Below, piece by piece: positions 61,551 through 64,000 of a stretch of 64,000 nt of DNA (positions are counted from its first letter, which is position 1; each line of letters opens with the position of its first letter). Made by a program: the position numbers and the translations under genes. Below the pieces are notes generated by a model that was not told where the DNA came from, searched no databases, and saw nothing but the letters and a program-made list of their open reading frames with translations. Source of the DNA: Oscillospiraceae bacterium (GTDB lineage Bacteria; Bacillota_A; Clostridia; Oscillospirales; WRJC01); assembly GCA_009782405.1 (NCBI GenBank), contig WRJC01000015.1, positions 7,635 to 71,634 of the forward strand, given 5' to 3'.

Positions 61551-61625
61551 CAGTATACTACATATTTTCGCTTCTGTCAAGAAAACATTTCCAAAACTTT
61601 ACAAATTCGCCGTTGAAGTTTTGGC
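61551..61625. repeat. 75-bp direct repeat with promoter, copy 2
   Basis: It matches copy 1 with six differences, all transitions by eye. On the minus strand it has TTGACA (61575-61580), 17 bases, TATACT (61552-61557), about 31 bases before the ribbon-helix-helix gene. Upstream of the -35 box this copy holds an inverted repeat, CCAAAACTT and AAGTTTTGG, 16 bases apart (minus-strand reading); copy 1 has only a degraded version. Confidence 0.8.
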
Positions 61626-61640
61626 GAAATAGATGCAAAA

Positions 61641-61670
61641 GAAACCGCCGGGACTTGGTCCCAGCGGTTT
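61641..61670 (-). terminator. Rho-independent terminator of the sigma/DUF4179 operon
   Basis: On the minus strand AAACCGCTGGGAC pairs with GTCCCGGCGGTTT (one G-U), then CTTTT follows, 17 bases past the stop at 61687. Confidence 0.78.
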
Positions 61671-61686
61671 ATTTATGATATCCAAG

Positions 61687-63270
61687 TCATTTCAGCGGAA
61701 TGATGACGGCCTGGTCATCGAGCAGCTCTATATCCATGCAATACAGACCGATGCCTTTGACGATGTCTTTCGCGTTTTCAAGCGGTTTTTTGAAAGTATA
61801 CACGAGCGTATACAAGTTCGCGTTGCGGTCGGCCGCCGGCATTATCCACGAATAATTGCTCAAATGATTTTTGTTTTCGTCGACCAATGTGAACAAAGGC
61901 TCTTCGACCATTCCCTCGCATCTATATGTGAACGTGACAGCTTCGTCGGTTATCTCGCAGCTTTCTATCGTTACGCTGCCGTATTTGCTGAAATTGAGTT
62001 TTTTTGGCAGATTGTTCAGCTCTGCATAATCGAGCACGCCGAAATCCAGCCCGCCGTTATACGGGACAAGCTTTAGATATTGGATGTCATCGGGCGCGCT
62101 GCCGTAAAATTCGACCACGGAGGTTTCGTCTTTTTCCCAGTCATTGCGGGAAGTCATATAGAAATTCGTGCGCCCGTAAAATTTCCCTTTGTCGTCCACG
62201 ATGTAATATTTGTTCAGCAATTCGCGGTTTACCGGGCTTTCCCCGCCTTTTTCCGTCATCACTAATATATTGCCCAGAGGCGACATTTTCACCTTGTCGA
62301 TGATTATATTGTGCACTACTTCGCTTGGATATTTGTCCTCAAGATATTTGATTTCGATATCCTCGATGTCGATATCCTCGTCTTCATCAAAATCGCCGGC
62401 CAAAATTCTTCTGTAATCTTCGTATTCGCTTTCATATTCATCGGAAAAACGGGTAAATCTCGGCTGCCTGATCGCGGCTTTCAAATTGGGCGCGACCACC
62501 ACGGCTTCGATTTTGCTCTCGCTCATGTCAACCGTGAGATTCACGCTTATCGGCACAGGATCGGCAATGCCGTCCTCCCCCCTGTATTTGTCCCAGAATT
62601 CGAGCCTGTTGTAAAAATAATGATAGCTGATCTCAATATCGAAAACTTCCGGCAAATTTTTTGTTATCGTATAGCGCCGCGCGCCTTTGAGTTCATAATC
62701 CGACGCAAAATATCCGTCCTGGTTCGCGTAACCGTTTCTGTCATTCAAAAATTCATATCCGGGTATTTCCAGCCTGACCTCGTTGACCATCAAAGCGTTG
62801 ATCGCGATATACGGGTTGTTGAAGTCTTTTGTGATTTCTTTTGTTTCCTCCAAAAGATTTTTTTCGCTTTTTATCGTATAGAATACGTTTAAAAAAGTCC
62901 CGTCAAAGGCTATATTGTCCACCGTGAGGCTGAACCCGTCTTTTTCTGCGCTCAGGCCGACTTCGCTGCTGTATCGCTTGATTAATTCCTGGTCCGCCGA
63001 ATAGCGCATTTGTTTTTGCGAATCGAAGAAGCCTATATCGCCTCCGAGCATTTTTAGTATCAACGGGGCGCTTGCGGCGGCGGCAGTCACCAAAAACAGG
63101 AACATAGCCGCCGCAAGTATCGGTTTTATCAGGCGTTTGCGTTTTTTGACGGTTTTTTGCTTTGTTTCGGCCGAAGTTATGCCGCCCTCGATTTTTTCCC
63201 ATATGTCGGGGGCTTTTTCGACCGCAAATTCCCGCGTTATTTTTTCTTTTATATAACCGCTGTTTTTCAT
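61687..63270 (-). CDS. DUF4179-type membrane protein, probable anti-sigma factor
   Basis: The protein has 527 residues. A short cytoplasmic part (1-50, with KAPDIWEKIEGGI and a basic KKRKRLIK), one helix (PILAAAMFLFLVTAAAASAP, 50-69) and a large outer region with the pattern of DUF4179 (DGFSLTVDNIAFDGTFLNVFYTI) and a C-terminal DUF5643-like beta-domain. Such proteins are encoded next to sigma-70 factors in Firmicutes, and are thought to act as anti-sigma factors or sensors. The sigma gene is six bases upstream. Confidence 0.85.
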   Translation of the reverse strand: MKNSGYIKEKITREFAVEKAPDIWEKIEGGITSAETKQKTVKKRKRLIKPILAAAMFLFLVTAAAASAPLILKMLGGDIGFFDSQKQMRYSADQELIKRYSSEVGLSAEKDGFSLTVDNIAFDGTFLNVFYTIKSEKNLLEETKEITKDFNNPYIAINALMVNEVRLEIPGYEFLNDRNGYANQDGYFASDYELKGARRYTITKNLPEVFDIEISYHYFYNRLEFWDKYRGEDGIADPVPISVNLTVDMSESKIEAVVVAPNLKAAIRQPRFTRFSDEYESEYEDYRRILAGDFDEDEDIDIEDIEIKYLEDKYPSEVVHNIIIDKVKMSPLGNILVMTEKGGESPVNRELLNKYYIVDDKGKFYGRTNFYMTSRNDWEKDETSVVEFYGSAPDDIQYLKLVPYNGGLDFGVLDYAELNNLPKKLNFSKYGSVTIESCEITDEAVTFTYRCEGMVEEPLFTLVDENKNHLSNYSWIMPAADRNANLYTLVYTFKKPLENAKDIVKGIGLYCMDIELLDDQAVIIPLK

Positions 63271-63276
63271 TGTGTT

Positions 63277-63849
63277 TTACACCTCGTTTTTTATGCCGCA
63301 TTGAAAACGGCTTTCGTTTTGGGTTATATTTTCGCGCATGGAGTCTATGCTTTGTTTGTAGCGCCGCGTGATCGTGCCGAGGGGCCGTTTCGTTATTTTT
63401 GCTATTTCCCGGTGCTTGAAGCCATATATCACATGAAGGATCACTATTTCCCGGTCTTGCTCGGACAAATCCGAAAGCAAGCTTTCAACGCCGGTTCCGT
63501 CCGCAAAAGGCACGGAAAATTTTTCGGAATCGAAAAATTCGCCCTCCATGCTCACGCTCCGGCTCAGCGCGCGGATTTCCGATATTGCTTTGTTTCTGGC
63601 GATGGCGAGCAGCCAGGCGCGCGGATTTTTGTGAAATTTGAAGTTTTTTGCGCTGCTGTATACCGCGACAAAAGTGTCCTGCAGTATATCTTCGGCCAAA
63701 TGCCTGTTTTGCCTGCCTGTATGAAGCAATATGAACGTATATATGCTGTCTTTCATTTCGAGATATATGTCGTGCATAGCTTCGCGGGCAGACGACTCCG
63801 AACCCTCGGAAATTTGTTTTATTTTGCCGCATAATGTTTCGTCATCCAT
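63277..63849 (-). CDS. Sigma-70 family RNA polymerase sigma factor (ECF-type)
   Basis: ATG 63849 follows AAAGGAGCGG, giving 190 residues; the frame to 63894 has no good site. Region 2 is seen in LAEDILQDTFVAVYSSAKNF and region 4 in LSEQDREIVILHVIYGFKHREIAKITKRPLGTITRRYKQSI. It is paired with the DUF4179 protein downstream, the second sigma/anti-sigma module in this window. The signal it answers is unknown. Confidence 0.9.
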   Translation of the reverse strand: MDDETLCGKIKQISEGSESSAREAMHDIYLEMKDSIYTFILLHTGRQNRHLAEDILQDTFVAVYSSAKNFKFHKNPRAWLLAIARNKAISEIRALSRSVSMEGEFFDSEKFSVPFADGTGVESLLSDLSEQDREIVILHVIYGFKHREIAKITKRPLGTITRRYKQSIDSMRENITQNESRFQCGIKNEV

Positions 63850-63955
63850 AACCTTGCCGCTCCTTTTTTTGGCAAATCTGCTGTTTTTGAACATGTTCGA
63901 TATATAATCGTTTTAAAATGCGTTTTTATTCGCCTGTAACATAAATTTTTTATTT

Positions 63956-63992
63956 GCAAAAAAATCCGACATAAAATACTTTATATCGGATT
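63956..63992 (-). terminator. Rho-independent terminator of a gene beyond the right edge
   Basis: On the minus strand a 13-pair stem (AATCCGATATAAA with its partner, one G-U) is followed by seven T. It closes a minus-strand gene that lies outside the window, so the sigma gene needs its own promoter; none was convincing. Confidence 0.7.
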
Positions 63993-64000
63993 ATTTCCAT

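Noticed and set aside
1..64000. CRISPR arrays, tRNA or rRNA genes, insertion sequences, prophage genes
   Set aside because: No regularly spaced repeats, cloverleaf candidates, transposase or phage proteins were recognised; a covariance-model search was not possible here.

Overview
The window reads as chromosome of an anaerobic, Gram-positive, polysaccharide-degrading clostridium (Bacillota, Clostridia; my guess is an Oscillospirales-like gut or rumen type). The reasons are strong AGGAGG-type ribosome sites, TTGACA-N17-TATAAT promoters, many lipoprotein solute-binding proteins, sigma-factor/DUF4179 pairs and abundant glycoside hydrolases. No rRNA, tRNA, CRISPR array, transposase or phage gene was recognised. 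Base composition is near-even GC over most of the window. It drops at three places: the restriction-modification remnant (12.3-15.5 kb), the toxin-antitoxin pairs (46.5-47.9 kb) and a small patch at 31.4-32.4 kb.

Layout. 0-12.2 kb: a partial secreted alkaline phosphatase; a uroporphyrinogen-decarboxylase-family (UroD) protein; a MATE exporter; an esterase; a promoter-led operon of solute-binding lipoprotein, GH31 glycosidase and a beta-propeller-like protein; then phenylacetate-CoA ligase (paaK) plus an ACT-domain protein behind a leader that looks like a phenylalanine attenuator. 12.2-15.5 kb: one intact cytosine-5 DNA methyltransferase, a truncated second one and a broken adenine-methylase/restriction gene. 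15.5-24.4 kb, minus strand: three solute-binding lipoproteins, a GH2 enzyme, an alpha/alpha-toroid protein, a rhomboid protease and a pyruvate-kinase-C-like protein. 24.4-33.5 kb: an unknown conserved protein, a MIF-type tautomerase, a glycosidase-like protein, a second esterase, a sugar:cation symporter, a PlsC-like acyltransferase with zinc ribbon, a CPT-like kinase and a sialidase-like protein.

33.6-46.4 kb: a sigma factor with a probable anti-sigma partner, a P-type ATPase, a GGDEF protein, rnhA, a TtcA-like enzyme, an AlgX/DHHW-like protein, a solute-binding protein with a second UroD-like protein, and a mannose-6-phosphate isomerase with a membrane-anchored unknown. 46.4-54.2 kb: two VapBC-like modules, an alpha-L-fucosidase, and the tig-clpP-clpX-metG housekeeping cluster. 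54.3-64 kb: a sixth solute-binding lipoprotein, a cupin, an MFS transporter, a lipoprotein/radical-SAM pair, an ATPase with a ribbon-helix-helix partner, and a DUF4179/sigma pair.

Most genes fit glycan foraging. Six orphan substrate-binding lipoproteins (no permease genes in the window) sit beside glycosidases, esterases and sugar-phosphate enzymes. The observations most worth following are: (1) the phenylalanine-codon leader and attenuator before paaK-ACT, which suggests phenylacetate is salvaged to make phenylalanine; (2) the abutting lipoprotein and SPASM radical-SAM genes, which look like a substrate and its modifying enzyme; (3) three near-identical 41-49 bp promoter repeats that separate two toxin-antitoxin cassettes and lead into a fucosidase gene; (4) a 75-bp promoter-bearing direct repeat on either side of a 5.6-kb block.
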